Shown here one piece after another: positions 42,073 through 51,090 of a stretch of DNA of 64,000 nucleotides (positions are counted from its first letter, which is position 1; each line of letters starts with the position of its first letter). Source of the DNA: Streptomyces sp. DH12 (GTDB lineage Bacteria > Actinomycetota > Actinomycetes > Streptomycetales > Streptomycetaceae). Below the pieces are notes generated by a model. The model did not search any database, had not been told where the DNA came from, and saw only the letters and a program-made list of their open reading frames with translations. The DNA is taken from NCBI RefSeq assembly GCF_020873895.1, contig NZ_JAHWGT010000001.1, positions 1 to 64,000 of the forward strand. The letters run 5' to 3'. The translations under genes and the position numbers were made by a program.

Positions 42073-42852
42073 TCAGCCGCCCGGGCGCGTCAGGCGCAAG
42101 GCGTCCTGGTCGTGCCGGATCGTGTACCCGCCGTCGGCGTCGGTGAAGTGGCTCCGCACGTACTCCCGCACCTCGGCCCGCGCCGGCGTGCCGCCAGCCG
42201 GCGCGCCGGCGGGGACGCTGAGGTGGAAGCCCGCCACGTCCACGGTCTCCTCCAGGTCGGCGCTGCGGAAGCACGCGGGCACGGTGTCCAGGCGCACGTC
42301 CCCGACCGGGTCGGGCCCCGCCGCCAGTTCCTCCGCCAACTCCCGCAGGTCGAACCGGCTCCCCGTGAAGTGCCGGACCATGGTCATGCAGGCGTTGTCG
42401 GGCTGCTGCATCAGCACGACCAGGGTGCCGCCGGGCGCCAGCCACCCGAGGGCGCGCAGGACCGCCGCCGCCCACTGCGCGCGGGGCACGTAGTAGAGGA
42501 CGTGGGACAGGAGGGCGAGGTCGGCGGCGACGTCCGGCTCGGCCTCCAGCACGGGTTCGGGCACGATCCGCGCGCCGGGGCACGCCCGCGCCAGGACGCG
42601 CCGCATGGGCTCGCTCGGTTCGATGCAGACGGTCCGCTCGAAGGACGGCGCCAGGTGCCGGGTCGTCGTGCCGTCGGCGGCCCCGATGTCCAGGAGCACG
42701 CGGCGGGCGGGCAGCGCCCGCACCACCCGGTCGAGGTAGAGGTGGGTCCGGTCCTTCTCGTCGGTCCCGGCGAGGAACCGGCCGAAGGCGTCCCGGTACG
42801 CCTCCTGCGCCGTGTGGAGGCCCCCGAGCTGTGCGATGTTCCGCGCTGACAC
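42073..42852 (-). CDS. SAM-dependent methyltransferase
   Basis: The protein has 259 aa. Motif I is VLLDIGAADGTTTRHLA; VCIEPSEPM and LAPGGTLVVLMQQ follow. GTG 42852 lies after GAAGGGA. It is a single gene at the cluster's right border. Whether it belongs to the pathway or is a free-standing methyltransferase is unclear. Confidence 0.78.
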   Translation of the reverse strand: MSARNIAQLGGLHTAQEAYRDAFGRFLAGTDEKDRTHLYLDRVVRALPARRVLLDIGAADGTTTRHLAPSFERTVCIEPSEPMRRVLARACPGARIVPEPVLEAEPDVAADLALLSHVLYYVPRAQWAAAVLRALGWLAPGGTLVVLMQQPDNACMTMVRHFTGSRFDLRELAEELAAGPDPVGDVRLDTVPACFRSADLEETVDVAGFHLSVPAGAPAGGTPARAEVREYVRSHFTDADGGYTIRHDQDALRLTRPGG

Positions 42853-43111
42853 CTGCGCGTCGTCCCTTCCTGCCGGGGTCCGGCGGTGGCGCGACCGCTC
42901 CGGCCCACCGGCCCGCTCACTGACGGTCGGTGACACACTGCCACGGCACGGGCCCGCCGACACGGAGGGGACGGGCGCGTACGGAGGCACCCGCGGGGGC
43001 GTACGGGAACCCCCCGCACACCACCCCGCCCCCGCGCCCCCCCGCCATCGTCCCCGCCGACCGGCAGCCCGCCGCACCGCCCGGCCGGCCCGAGGGGCGG
43101 ACGCGTACGGA

Positions 43112-44059
43112 TCACCGCGGCATCGCGAACTCCCGCAGCGGGGCCAGCTCGGCGGCGGTGGCGGGTCGGAGCGTGGACAGGACGTGCCGGGCACCGGCCA
43201 GATCGCCGTCCGCGCCCCGGAGGGTCACCGTGTACGCCAGCCCGTCCCGTTCGAGGCGCAGCTCCCGCCGGGCGTCGCCGTCCTCGTACGTCACCAGCAA
43301 CCGCCCCCCGGCGTCGTCGGAGCAGCGCACCGTACCGCCGTACGGGACGGGGCAGCCGCGCGCGTCGACCCGCCCGGTGTCCGCTCCGGCGCGGGCCACC
43401 GCGAGGTGCAGCCCCGGCGACCCGGGCCGCTCGTACGCGACGCCGAACCCGTCCCCGCTCGCACCGAGGACCTGCAGCGCGTGCCCCCGGGGCGCGTCGC
43501 CGACGCGCAGCAACTCGCGGTCGACGCGGTGGGCGGTGAGCCAGGCGTCGAGCGTGGGCGGGCGCGAGGCGTCCCACACGGCGTACGCGCCTGCGGCCAC
43601 GAGGAGGACCGCCGCCCCGAGCGTCGCCGCCCGCGCCCGCGCGCCCGGCAGGAGGGACGCGGCGGCCAGCGCGTAGCAGGCCCCGCCGGCCGCGAAGACG
43701 AGCGGGCCCCCGCGTCCGCCGGTGGACAGGTCCGCCGCGACGGCGCCGGCCGCGCCGGCCGTGCCCAGGCCGTACACGACCGCGGCCCACCGCCAGGTGC
43801 CGCGCCGCCGGCGGACGAGCGGAACGAGGAGGCGGGCCGTCCTGCCGAGGACCGCCAGCAGGGCCACGGCCGGCGGCACCACGACGACCGGCACCACGGC
43901 GAAGACCCCCCACCCCCCGGCGAAGAGGGTGAGCAGCGCCGCCTGGAAGTGCACCGCCGTGAGCACGCAGCCGACGAACCAGACGCCCGTCAGATGGACG
44001 GCGGCCGCCCCGGTCGGCGCGGGTGGGAGATGGCGGTCGTCACCGGTCGTCTCACTCAT
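43112..44059 (-). CDS. Hypothetical membrane protein
   Basis: The protein has 315 aa. About five hydrophobic helices lie in the first 160 residues (HFQAALLTLFAGGWGVFAVVPVVVV and others). A soluble C-terminal half follows, with a beta-rich pattern and two cysteines (GCPVPYGGTVRC). I recognise no family. Transcribed alone. Confidence 0.65.
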   Translation of the reverse strand: MSETTGDDRHLPPAPTGAAAVHLTGVWFVGCVLTAVHFQAALLTLFAGGWGVFAVVPVVVVPPAVALLAVLGRTARLLVPLVRRRRGTWRWAAVVYGLGTAGAAGAVAADLSTGGRGGPLVFAAGGACYALAAASLLPGARARAATLGAAVLLVAAGAYAVWDASRPPTLDAWLTAHRVDRELLRVGDAPRGHALQVLGASGDGFGVAYERPGSPGLHLAVARAGADTGRVDARGCPVPYGGTVRCSDDAGGRLLVTYEDGDARRELRLERDGLAYTVTLRGADGDLAGARHVLSTLRPATAAELAPLREFAMPR

Positions 44060-44213
44060 CCGAGCAGGCTAACGGCCGCCTCCGCGCCCGCCGCCGCCAC
44101 CCCGTCGGAGTCCGCGCGCCCCCACCGGCGACAGGCACCGGCCGTGACCGGCACCCGCCCCGACCGGCGGCCGGCCACCCGCCCCGACGCGGCCCGCCCC
44201 TCCCCGTCGTCGG

Positions 44214-44945
44214 TCAGGCGGGGGACCCCCAGGCCGTCGCGAGTCCCTCCAGCCAGGCGGGCGGCAGTTCGGCCGCGTCCCACTCCTCCCGCAGTGCGGA
44301 CGGCGCCGCGCCGAGGCGTTCCAGGACGGCGACGCTGGTGGGGGAGTGGATGAGCGAGTAGCGGCCGTGGACCGCGACGGAACTGCCGGGCCCGTACGTC
44401 GCGTACAGCTTCTCCAGGCGCCGGTGGTGCTCGGCGGCGAACTCCGTCAGGGACCCCGCGTACCCGGCCCGCTGCCGGGAGCCCATGGTGCCGAGGACGG
44501 CGGTGAGCACCTGGTCGGTCACCTCGGGGTCGAGGTCGGAGGGGGCGGTGAACGAGAGGTACAGGGGGACGACCGCCACCTTCGCCCGCTCCACCTCCAT
44601 CCGTCCGACGGGCGGCCGGGCGTCCTGCGCGACAGCCGAGGTGTCGCGGGCGACGGCGTCCCGCAGGGCCCGCTCGGCGAGGTCGCCGAGGCGGTCGGCG
44701 GCGGCGCGCGCCCCGTCGAGCCAGCCCGACTCGTACAACGCGCCCTTCTCCGCCGGCGCGTCCCGCGCGACGCCCGCCACCTCGTCGCCCGCGAGGGAGA
44801 GGGCGCCGGCCTCGACCAGCCCCACCAGCTCCTCCGCGTCGCCGGCGTAGACCCCGGCGCGGCCGAGGAGCTGGACGAGGGTCCTCTTGGCGTTGAGGAC
44901 GCTGGCCGCGTCGAGCTGCTGCCGTCGTTCTCCGGCGGCGTTCAT
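44214..44945 (-). CDS. Conserved hypothetical protein (243 aa)
   Basis: ATG 44945 follows GAGGAGG. The protein is mostly helical, acidic and soluble, with no signal peptide or catalytic motif I know. It is divergent from the UvrA-like gene across 451 bp. The function is unknown. Confidence 0.6.
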   Translation of the reverse strand: MNAAGERRQQLDAASVLNAKRTLVQLLGRAGVYAGDAEELVGLVEAGALSLAGDEVAGVARDAPAEKGALYESGWLDGARAAADRLGDLAERALRDAVARDTSAVAQDARPPVGRMEVERAKVAVVPLYLSFTAPSDLDPEVTDQVLTAVLGTMGSRQRAGYAGSLTEFAAEHHRRLEKLYATYGPGSSVAVHGRYSLIHSPTSVAVLERLGAAPSALREEWDAAELPPAWLEGLATAWGSPA

Positions 44946-45396
44946 GGGGTCCTCCTCATCGCGTGGGCGGCGCGGCCGCGCGTGCACGGAACGCTCTCTC
45001 CGCGAGTACAACGGTCGGTGGTCGCGCGGAGATCCCCACCGGGGCGGCGCGCGCACGGCCTCCCGGCGGCGCCCCCGGGTCCGCCGCCCCACCGGGCACC
45101 GGAACGACGGGGAGGACCGGGAAGACCGGGACGACCGGAAGTGATCAGAAAGGGAGAAGCGCGGGCCACCCGACCGCACCTACCCTGGCCCCCGTGGGCA
45201 TCACCCGTCACCCGAAACTCTCCTCTCGCACGACGACCCGGCCACCGTCCCGGTCTTTCTACCCCGGCGCCGCCGCCCGCGGGGGACACGGCGGGGCCGG
45301 GCACGGCGGGGCGCCCACCGCTCGCAGGGATCAGGACCGACCCGCGGGGCGCCCGGGGAAGACGGCGGGCCGGCTCCGCACACCGAGGGAGACACC
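44946..45396. other. 451-bp divergent intergenic region
   Basis: No gene is seen. It must carry promoters for the hypothetical gene (left) and the UvrA-like gene (right); I see only weak -10-like TACCCT near 45182 and no clear operator. Confidence 0.4.
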
Positions 45397-47829
45397 ATGA
45401 GCAGGGCCACGAGCAGGGCCACGGCGACGGACGCCCGCCAGGACGCGCCGCACGCCGCCGACCGCCACGCCACGATCCGTGTGCACGGGGCGCGTGTGAA
45501 CAACCTCAGGGACGTCAGCATCGAGATCCCGAAGAGACGGCTGACCGTCTTCACCGGCGTCTCCGGCTCCGGCAAGAGCTCCCTCGTCTTCGACACGATC
45601 GCCGCGGAGTCCCAGCGGCTCATCAACGAGACCTACAGCGCCTTCGTCCAGGGCTTCATGCCGACGCCGGCGCGGCCCGAGGTGGACGTGCTCGACGGAC
45701 TGACCACCGTGATCAGCGTCGACCAGCAGCGCATGGGCGCCGACCCCCGGTCCACCGTCGGCACCGCCACCGACGCCAACGCGATGCTGCGCATCCTCTT
45801 CAGCCGCCTCGGCGAACCGCACATCGGCCCGCCCAGCGCGTACGCCTTCAACGTCCCCTCGGTCCGGGCGAGCGGCGCGATCACCGTGGAGCGCGGCGCC
45901 AGGAAGGCGGTGAAGGCCACCTTCGAGCGCACCGGCGGCATGTGCACGCGCTGCGAGGGCCGCGGCGCGGTCTCCGACATCGACCTCACCCAGCTGTACG
46001 ACGACTCCAAGTCGATCGCCGAGGGCGCGTTCACCATCCCCGGCTGGAAGTCCGACAACGTGTGGACCGTCGGCGTCTACGCCGAGTCGGGCTTCCTCGA
46101 CCCGCACAAGCCGATCCGGGAGTACACGGAGAGGGAGATGCGGGACTTCCTCCACCGGGAACCGACCAAGGTCAAGGTCAACGGCGTCAACCTCACCTAC
46201 GAGGGGCTGATCCCCAAGATCCACAAGTCGTTCCTGTCGAAGGACAAGGAGGCGATGCAGCCGCACATCCGGGCGTTCGTGGAGCGGGCCGTCACCTTCA
46301 CCACCTGCCCCGAGTGCGACGGCACCCGGCTCAGCGAGGGCGCCCGCGCGTCGAAGGTCGCCGGCATCAGCATCGCCGACGCCTGCGCGATGGAGATCCG
46401 GGACCTCGCCGACTGGGTCCGCGGCCTGGGCGGGTCCTCCCCCGACTCGCCGAGCGGCGGGTACGCCTCGGTGGCGCCGCTCCTCACCAAGCTGGGCCAC
46501 ACCCTCGACTCGTTCGTGGAGATCGGACTGGGATACCTGTCGCTCGACCGCCCGGCGGGCACCCTCTCGGGCGGCGAGGCGCAGCGGGTGAAGATGGTCC
46601 GCCACCTGGGCTCCTCCCTCACCGACGTCACGTACGTCTTCGACGAGCCGACCATCGGCCTGCACCCGCACGACATCCAGCGGATGAACGAGCTGCTGCT
46701 GCGACTGCGCGACAAGGGGAACACCGTGCTCGTCGTCGAGCACAAGCCGGAGGTCATCGCCATCGCCGACCACGTCGTCGACCTCGGCCCCGGGGCGGGC
46801 ACCGCCGGCGGCACGGTCTGCTTCCAGGGCAGCGTCCAGGAACTGCGGACCTCCGGCAGCGTCACCGGGCGCCACTACGACGACCGGGCCGGACTGAAGG
46901 AGAAGGTGCGCCGGCCCACCGGCACCCTGGAGATCCGCGGCGCGAACACGCACAACCTGCGCGACGTCGACGTCGACGTCCCCCTCGGCGTGCTGTGCGT
47001 CGTCACGGGGGTGGCCGGCTCCGGCAAGAGCTCCCTCCTGCACGGCTCACTCCCCGCCGGCGCGGGCGCGGTGGTCGTCGACCAGAGCCCCATCCGCGGC
47101 TCGCGGCGGAGCAACCCGGCCACGTACACCGGGCTGCTCGACCCGATCCGCAAGGCGTTCGCCAAGGCCAACGGCGTGAAGCCGGCCCTGTTCAGCGCCA
47201 ACTCCGAGGGCGCCTGCCCGACCTGCAACGGCGCCGGCGTCCTCTACACCGACCTGGCCATGATGGCCGGCGTGGCCACCCCCTGCGAGGACTGCGAGGG
47301 CCGCCGCTTCCAGGCGTCGGTGCTGGAGTACCGGCTCGGCGGCCGCGACATCAGCGAGGTCCTGGCGATGTCGGTGACGGAGGCGGAGGAGTTCTTCGGC
47401 TCCGGCGCGGCGGCCACCCCCGCGGCCCACCGGATCCTCGACCGCCTCGCCGACGTCGGCCTCGGCTACCTCACCCTGGGCCAGCCGCTCACCACGCTCT
47501 CCGGCGGCGAGCGGCAGCGGCTCAAGCTGGCGACGCACATGGCCGACAAGGGCGGCGTGTACGTCCTCGACGAACCGACCGCCGGCCTGCACCTCGCCGA
47601 CGTGGCCCAGCTGCTGGGACTGCTCGACCGGCTCGTCGAGGCGGGCAAGTCGGTCGTCGTCGTCGAGCACCACCAGGCGGTCATGGCACACGCCGACTGG
47701 ATCATCGACCTCGGGCCGGGCGCCGGCCACGACGGGGGCCGGATCGTCTTCGAGGGCAGCCCGGCCGAACTGGTCGCCGCCCGCTCGACCCTCACCGGTG
47801 AGCACCTCGCGGCGTACGTCGGCCGCTGA
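45397..47829 (+). CDS. UvrA-like ABC ATPase (drug-resistance/UvrA2 type)
   Basis: The protein has 810 aa, shorter than UvrA. It has two ABC modules: Walker A TGVSGSGKSSLVFDT and TGVAGSGKSSLLHGS, and signatures LSGGEAQR and LSGGERQR. Zinc-finger-like CTRCEGRG, CPECDGTR, CPTCNGAG and CEDCEGRR are present. Start after CGAGGGAGA. Such shortened UvrA relatives (the DrrC type) protect Streptomyces from DNA-binding drugs or act in repair. It sits 2.5 kb right of the cluster, and the sequence does not show membership. Confidence 0.85.
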   Translation: MSRATSRATATDARQDAPHAADRHATIRVHGARVNNLRDVSIEIPKRRLTVFTGVSGSGKSSLVFDTIAAESQRLINETYSAFVQGFMPTPARPEVDVLDGLTTVISVDQQRMGADPRSTVGTATDANAMLRILFSRLGEPHIGPPSAYAFNVPSVRASGAITVERGARKAVKATFERTGGMCTRCEGRGAVSDIDLTQLYDDSKSIAEGAFTIPGWKSDNVWTVGVYAESGFLDPHKPIREYTEREMRDFLHREPTKVKVNGVNLTYEGLIPKIHKSFLSKDKEAMQPHIRAFVERAVTFTTCPECDGTRLSEGARASKVAGISIADACAMEIRDLADWVRGLGGSSPDSPSGGYASVAPLLTKLGHTLDSFVEIGLGYLSLDRPAGTLSGGEAQRVKMVRHLGSSLTDVTYVFDEPTIGLHPHDIQRMNELLLRLRDKGNTVLVVEHKPEVIAIADHVVDLGPGAGTAGGTVCFQGSVQELRTSGSVTGRHYDDRAGLKEKVRRPTGTLEIRGANTHNLRDVDVDVPLGVLCVVTGVAGSGKSSLLHGSLPAGAGAVVVDQSPIRGSRRSNPATYTGLLDPIRKAFAKANGVKPALFSANSEGACPTCNGAGVLYTDLAMMAGVATPCEDCEGRRFQASVLEYRLGGRDISEVLAMSVTEAEEFFGSGAAATPAAHRILDRLADVGLGYLTLGQPLTTLSGGERQRLKLATHMADKGGVYVLDEPTAGLHLADVAQLLGLLDRLVEAGKSVVVVEHHQAVMAHADWIIDLGPGAGHDGGRIVFEGSPAELVAARSTLTGEHLAAYVGR

Positions 47830-47869
47830 CCGCCGGGGCGGACGCCGCCCTGAGCGGGGACATGATCCG

Positions 47870-47902
47870 GCCGCCCGTGTCGGTGCCGCCGACACGGGCG
47901 GC
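47870..47902 (+). terminator. Terminator after the UvrA-like gene
   Basis: A 14-bp perfect stem, GCCGCCCGTGTCGG with CCGACACGGGCGGC, has loop TGCCG and begins 40 bases after the stop. Confidence 0.65.
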
Positions 47903-47999
47903 ACCGGCAGGCGCATGCTGGGAGGTGGCGCACGGCTCCGCGACCGTACCCACGGGCCGTCCCGCGACCGACCACGTACGGACGACGAAGGTGGATCCT

Positions 48000-49085
48000 G
48001 TGCAGTTCGGCATCTTCACGGTGGGCGACGTGACGCCCGACCCGACCTCGGGGCGGACGCCCACCGAGCACGAGCGGATCAAGGCGATGGTGACCATCGC
48101 GCTGAAGGCGGAGGAGGTCGGGCTGGACGTCTTCGCGACGGGTGAGCACCACAACCCGCCGTTCGTGCCCTCCTCGCCCACCACGATGCTCGGGTACGTC
48201 GCCGCGCGCACCGAGCGCGTCATCCTGTCGACGTCGACCACCCTGATCACGACCAACGACCCGGTGAAGATCGCCGAGGACTACGCGATGCTCCAGCACC
48301 TGGCCGACGGGCGCGTCGATCTCATGCTGGGCCGCGGCAACACCGCCCCGGTCTACCCCTGGTTCGGGCAGGACATCACCCAGGGCATCCCCCTCGCAGT
48401 CGAGAACTACGCGCTGCTGCGCAGACTCTGGCGGGAGGACGCCGTCGACTGGGAGGGCCGCTTCCGCACGCCGCTCCAGGGCTTCACCTCCACCCCGCGC
48501 CCGCTGGACGGGGTGCCGCCCTTCGTCTGGCACGGCTCCATCCGCTCACCCGAGATCGCCGAGCAGGCCGCGTACTACGGGGACGGCTTCTTCCACAACA
48601 ACATCTTCTGGCCCCAGGAGCACACGAGGAGGATGGTCGACCTGTACCGGCAGCGGTTCGCGCACCACGGCCACGGCACGCCCGAGCAGGCCGTCGTCGG
48701 CCTCGGCGGCCAGGTCTTCATGCGGCACGACTCGCAGGCCGCGGTACGCGAGTTCCGGCCGTACTTCGACAACGCGCCCGTCTACGGGCACGGCCCGTCC
48801 CTGGAGGAGTTCACCCGGCAGACGCCGCTGACCGTCGGTTCCCCCCAGCAGGTCATCGAGCGGACCCTCGGCTTCCGCGAGGCCGTGGGGGACTACCAGC
48901 GCCAGCTCTTCCTGATGGACCACGCCGGCCTGCCGCTGAAGACCGTGCTGGAGCAGCTGGACCTCCTCGGCGAGGAGGTCGTGCCGGTGCTGCGCAAGGA
49001 GTTCGCGGTCGGCAGGCCGGCCGACGTCCCGGCCGCGCCGACCCACGCCGCCCGGGCCGCCCGCGCCCGCGAGGAGCGGCGCTGA
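48000..49085 (+). CDS. Luciferase-like (LLM class) flavin-dependent oxidoreductase
   Basis: The protein has 361 aa. It has the N-terminal strand VQFGIFTVGD, the GEHH motif (FATGEHHNPPFVPSS) and LGRGNTAPVYPWFG, all usual for the bacterial luciferase family. GTG 48000 follows AAGGTGG. It uses reduced flavin or F420 on an unknown substrate. It is a single gene with hairpins on both sides. Confidence 0.85.
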   Translation: MQFGIFTVGDVTPDPTSGRTPTEHERIKAMVTIALKAEEVGLDVFATGEHHNPPFVPSSPTTMLGYVAARTERVILSTSTTLITTNDPVKIAEDYAMLQHLADGRVDLMLGRGNTAPVYPWFGQDITQGIPLAVENYALLRRLWREDAVDWEGRFRTPLQGFTSTPRPLDGVPPFVWHGSIRSPEIAEQAAYYGDGFFHNNIFWPQEHTRRMVDLYRQRFAHHGHGTPEQAVVGLGGQVFMRHDSQAAVREFRPYFDNAPVYGHGPSLEEFTRQTPLTVGSPQQVIERTLGFREAVGDYQRQLFLMDHAGLPLKTVLEQLDLLGEEVVPVLRKEFAVGRPADVPAAPTHAARAARAREERR

Positions 49086-49196
49086 GCCCCCACGGTGCGG
49101 ACGGCTCGGACGGCCCGTGTGCGCCCGGGGCGGCCCGCGCGTCGGCGCGCTCAGCCACGCGTCCGGCGTCGCGGTTCGCCGGCAGACGGGCTCCGG

Positions 49197-49255
49197 GCCT
49201 CCCCGAACGGTTCTGGTGCGGTCGCGGTACCCCGCGGTGGTGCCTCGGGGGAGGC
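49197..49255. terminator. Possible terminator between convergent genes
   Basis: GCCTCCCCGA pairs with TCGGGGGAGGC (one bulged G) across a 38-base loop between the LLM gene and the membrane protein gene. Confidence 0.3.
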
Positions 49256-49288
49256 GCGCCGTACCTCCGCCCCCTCCGCCGCGTCCGA

Positions 49289-49765
49289 TCAGGAGGCCGG
49301 GTGAGCGGTGGGGGTCGCCCTGTGCAGCGACAGGGCGAAGGCGCAGCTGGTGAGGGTGAGGACGACGATCGGCGGGGGCGGCAGCAGGAGGACGGATATC
49401 GCCAGGACGGCCACGGAGGCCGTCAGGGCGATCCATCCGAAGGCGGTGCGCTGCCGCACGAGGGCGGGCGCGTGCCGGAGGGCCGCGAGGATCAGCAGGC
49501 CGCAGGTGACGCTGAAGAGGGCCATGGCGACGCTCATGCCGTGGAAGAGGTCCAGGACCGCGCGCTCCAGCCCCAGCAGGGTGAACGTGGACTCCCGCAT
49601 CGCCGTGTCGGTCTCACTCTGCCGCGGGGTCCGGGCGGCCGACGCGGCGACGGCGGAGAGGGTGAGGTGGCCGACGCCCAGGAGGACGAGGCCGTAGGCG
49701 CCGGCGGTGAAGGGCCGGACCGGGTCCGTCCGGTGGAGGGGGCGGGTGGTGGCTGCGGTGTTCAC
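49289..49765 (-). CDS. Small four-helix membrane protein
   Basis: The protein has 158 aa with four hydrophobic helices (GAYGLVLLGVGHLTLSAVA; MSVAMALFSVTCGLLILAAL; FGWIALTASVAVLAISVLLL; VVLTLTSCAFALSL). The GTG start overlaps the monooxygenase stop by four bases after AAGGAG, so the pair is co-translated and likely under the same TetR control. No known enzymatic family. Confidence 0.75.
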   Translation of the reverse strand: MNTAATTRPLHRTDPVRPFTAGAYGLVLLGVGHLTLSAVAASAARTPRQSETDTAMRESTFTLLGLERAVLDLFHGMSVAMALFSVTCGLLILAALRHAPALVRQRTAFGWIALTASVAVLAISVLLLPPPPIVVLTLTSCAFALSLHRATPTAHPAS

Positions 49766-51006
49766 GGTCGCTCCTTGACGTCGGTACGAATGGTGGCGGG
49801 AGTGGCGGGAGTGGCGGCCGGGACGGCCGCGGGAGCGGCGGCGCCGGGAGGGGGCTGCCAGGCGAGGACCGTGTCCAGCGCCCGCAGCGTCAGCCTCCGC
49901 GGCACGGCCCGTACGGCGAGGTCCCGGAGGGAAGCGGCCAGCGGGTGGGAGAGCCGCGCGAGTTCGCCCATGCGTCGGGAGCGGCGGCTGATCCGGGTCG
50001 TCCGGCGGTGTCTGGCCTCCGTGTAGGCGGCGAGCGCGGCCGGCACGTCGGCGGGGGGTGCGAGGAGGTGCGCCACGACGACCGCGTCCTCGATGGCCTG
50101 GCAGCCGCCCTGGCCCAGGTTGGGCGTCATCGCGTGGGCGGCGTCGCCGAGCAGGGCCACCCGGCCGGCGTGGAACCGGGGCAGGGGCGAGGCCAGCTCG
50201 TGGAAGTCGTGGTGGAGTACGCCGACCGGGTCCGGACCCTGCCGGCTCAGCCGGTCCAGCAGGGCGGGTATCGGGTCGTGCCACGCGCCGAAGCGTCGGG
50301 TCAGCTCCGCGTGGTGGTCCGTCGGCCGCACGCCGGGGGCGGTGACGGCGGTGGCGTAGACGTAGATCCGGCCGTCGGCGAGCGGGACGACGCCGAACCG
50401 CTCGCCCCGACCCCACGTCTCGACGGCCTGCGGGGTGGGCAGGCCGCTGCCGGGCAGCACCGCTCGCCACCCCGCCTCACCGGAGTGACGCAGTCCGCGG
50501 TGGCGGGGGAAGAGTTGCCGGCGGAGCGAGCTGCGCAGGCCGTCGGCGGCCAGGAGGGCGTCGGCCCGCAGGTCGCCCGCCGACGTGCGCACGACCACGG
50601 CGTCCCCCGCGTCGGTCACGCCGTCCACGGACACGCCGAGGCGGATGGAGCCGGCCGGCAGGGCCGCGGCGAGGGTGTCGATCAGCCGGCCGCGGTGCAC
50701 GGCGCGCGCGGAAAGCCCGTAACGGGAGGTCATCGCGCCGCCGTCGGCTCGGCTCAGCCACCTGCCGTCCGGTGTGCGGATCCCGATCTGCCCGGGGGGT
50801 GCGCCACCGGCCCACACCTCGGCGCCGAAGCCGATCGAATCCAGGGCGCGCAGCGCGTTGGGGGCGAGCACGATGCCGGCGCCGCCGCCCGTGACGGCGC
50901 CGGCCCGTTCGCACACGGTCACCCGCCATCCGCGGCGGCTCAGGGCCACCGCCGCGGTCAACCCCCCGATGCCACCACCGGCCACGACGGCATGACGAAC
51001 TCCCAT
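49762..51006 (-). CDS. FAD-dependent monooxygenase
   Basis: The protein has 414 aa. It has dinucleotide motif VVAGGGIGGLTAAVAL, then the DG motif region (LLAADGLRSSLRR) and the GD motif VALLGDAAHAMTPNLGQGGCQAIEDA of aromatic-hydroxylase-type flavoproteins. ATG 51006 follows GGGGAGG. It is divergent from a TetR gene with two operators in an 84-bp gap. The substrate is unknown but is probably related to the TetR ligand. Confidence 0.88.
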   Translation of the reverse strand: MGVRHAVVAGGGIGGLTAAVALSRRGWRVTVCERAGAVTGGGAGIVLAPNALRALDSIGFGAEVWAGGAPPGQIGIRTPDGRWLSRADGGAMTSRYGLSARAVHRGRLIDTLAAALPAGSIRLGVSVDGVTDAGDAVVVRTSAGDLRADALLAADGLRSSLRRQLFPRHRGLRHSGEAGWRAVLPGSGLPTPQAVETWGRGERFGVVPLADGRIYVYATAVTAPGVRPTDHHAELTRRFGAWHDPIPALLDRLSRQGPDPVGVLHHDFHELASPLPRFHAGRVALLGDAAHAMTPNLGQGGCQAIEDAVVVAHLLAPPADVPAALAAYTEARHRRTTRISRRSRRMGELARLSHPLAASLRDLAVRAVPRRLTLRALDTVLAWQPPPGAAAPAAVPAATPATPATIRTDVKERP

Positions 51007-51034
51007 GGCGACTGCCTCCCCACCCCACACCTTC

Positions 51035-51054
51035 GCCTCTACAGCTGTAGAGGC
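51035..51054. promoter_or_regulatory. TetR operator 1, perfect 20-bp palindrome
   Basis: GCCTCTACAGCTGTAGAGGC is its own reverse complement. It shares the core CTCTACA-N2-TGTAGAG with operator 2. Confidence 0.8.
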
Positions 51055-51063
51055 CGATGCGGC

Positions 51064-51085
51064 GCACTCTACACCTGTAGAGTGC
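51064..51085. promoter_or_regulatory. TetR operator 2, 10-bp arms
   Basis: GCACTCTACA and TGTAGAGTGC are perfect arms around CC. Its centre is exactly 30 bp from the centre of operator 1, and its right edge is 5 bp before the TetR start codon. Confidence 0.8.
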
Positions 51086-51090
51086 GGGGT

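Noticed and set aside
6696-42852. Assignment to the pactamycin, amicetin or butirosin pathway
   Set aside because: Single elements match (aminobenzoate plus ketosynthase, aminobenzoate amide, BtrH), but their defining genes (6-methylsalicylate synthase, cytosine/nucleoside genes, 2-deoxystreptamine synthase) are not seen.
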